DNA from: JBEVJC01 sp040510375
GTDB taxonomy: Bacteria > Bacteroidota > Bacteroidia > Chitinophagales > Chitinophagaceae
Assembly (NCBI GenBank): GCA_040510375.1
Contig: JBEVJC010000003.1
Span: forward strand, 62,001-126,000
Length of the DNA: 64,000 bases
Reading direction: 5' to 3'
Below, in pieces: positions 63,670 through 64,000 of the stretch (its first letter is position 1; each line of letters opens with the position of its first letter). A program made the translations under genes and the position numbers. Under the pieces are notes generated by a model that saw only the letters and a program-made list of their open reading frames with translations, ran no database searches and was not told the origin of the DNA.

Positions 63670-64000
63670 ATGAGACAAGTCAACAAAACTTCCATCCTCC
63701 TTTGCACACTGGCCTTTATATTTAATCATAACGTTTACGCCCAGCTCTCCGCAAGTGATACAACACATACGGATACTTATCTGTTCCCCGAATTTAAAAG
63801 CGGTGCTGTTTTGATGAAATCAGGTGAATTGGAATCCGCAGAGCTCAACTATAATGGGTACGACCAGCAGATCGTTTACAAACAGGGCGGAAAGGTTTAT
63901 ACGCTGACCGGAATTGAAACAGTAGACACCGTATATTTTATCGGACGTAAATATATTCCGGTGGGGAAATCATTTTATGAGATCGTTGAATCGGGGGAAC
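63670..64000 (+). CDS. Exported protein of unknown function, 3' end beyond window
   Basis: Open from the ATG at 63670 (MRQVNKTSILLC) to the window end, about 110 residues visible. Signal peptide to NVYAQ near residue 26. The mature start reads TYLFPEFKSGAVLMKSGELESAELNYNGYDQQIVYKQ, a beta-rich pattern I have no family for. It lies 30 bases after the terminator at 63601-63640, so it may be a separate transcript. Confidence 0.7.
   Translation, partial: MRQVNKTSILLCTLAFIFNHNVYAQLSASDTTHTDTYLFPEFKSGAVLMKSGELESAELNYNGYDQQIVYKQGGKVYTLTGIETVDTVYFIGRKYIPVGKSFYEIVESGE

Overview
The window comes from a Bacteroidota chromosome, most likely a soil or plant-litter Chitinophagaceae-type bacterium. The lineage is inferred from four SusD-type genes and three complete SusC genes, lipobox lipoproteins, Bacteroidota-style promoters (TAnnTTTG), AT-rich start contexts with no clear Shine-Dalgarno, and gene content dominated by glycan-degrading enzymes. 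No rRNA, tRNA, insertion sequence, integrase, phage gene or CRISPR array was seen.

Layout. (1) 1-5852: the end of a polysaccharide utilisation locus (PUL): a 5'-cut SusD, a DUF1735/discoidin surface lipoprotein, an HExxH lipoprotein, and a GH92 alpha-mannosidase fused to a C-terminal metallopeptidase-like (BSP) domain. It probably targets mannose-containing glycans. (2) 6008-13184: mostly minus-strand housekeeping or accessory genes: three alpha/beta hydrolases, a 10-12 TM membrane protein, a YdcZ-type transporter (plus strand), a PNPOx-fold protein, a DUF6130 protein and a secreted metallo-beta-lactamase-fold protein. Two short tandem-repeat arrays lie between or at the ends of these genes. 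(3) 13466-22175: a cytoplasmic MGH1/GH63-like glucosidase, then a SusC/SusD pair with an exported endonuclease/exonuclease/phosphatase (EEP) protein. (4) 22684-57356: a large glucuronoxylan system. It contains a stand-alone LytTR regulator, SusC/SusD, GH8, a mutarotase and a TonB-type outer-membrane protein. A long minus-strand operon follows: lacI, GH67, SDR, GH115, GH10, GPH symporter, cytosolic GH43, periplasmic GH43, GH3, acetyl esterase, CE15. Divergent from it are xylA, uxuA and xylB, and a CE4 deacetylase runs convergent to xylB. (5) 57872-64000: another PUL start (SusC, SusD_2-type, DUF1735 lipoprotein, a cut secreted protein).

How the xylan genes fit together. SusC/SusD bind and import xylan pieces. 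GH10, GH8, GH115, GH67, CE15 and the acetyl esterase strip and shorten acetylated, lignin-linked (methyl)glucuronoxylan in the cell envelope. GH3 and GH43 remove terminal sugars, and the GPH symporter brings xylosides inside, where the signal-less GH43 cleaves them. XylA and XylB feed xylulose-5-P to the pentose phosphate pathway. UxuA, with the SDR as probable mannonate oxidoreductase, processes the released uronic acid. Two identical 12-bp imperfect palindromes (GCAATCGGTTGC), one abutting the lacI start and one overlapping the -33 element of the likely xylA promoter, indicate LacI-type control of both divergent units. The xylA leader also holds a strong hairpin plus T-run that could be an attenuator or the end of a small RNA.

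Most of the window is recognisable biology. The least explained parts are the GH92-peptidase fusion, the xylA leader, the SusCD-EEP locus, the DUF6130/MBL/hydrolase cluster, and several unexplained repeats.
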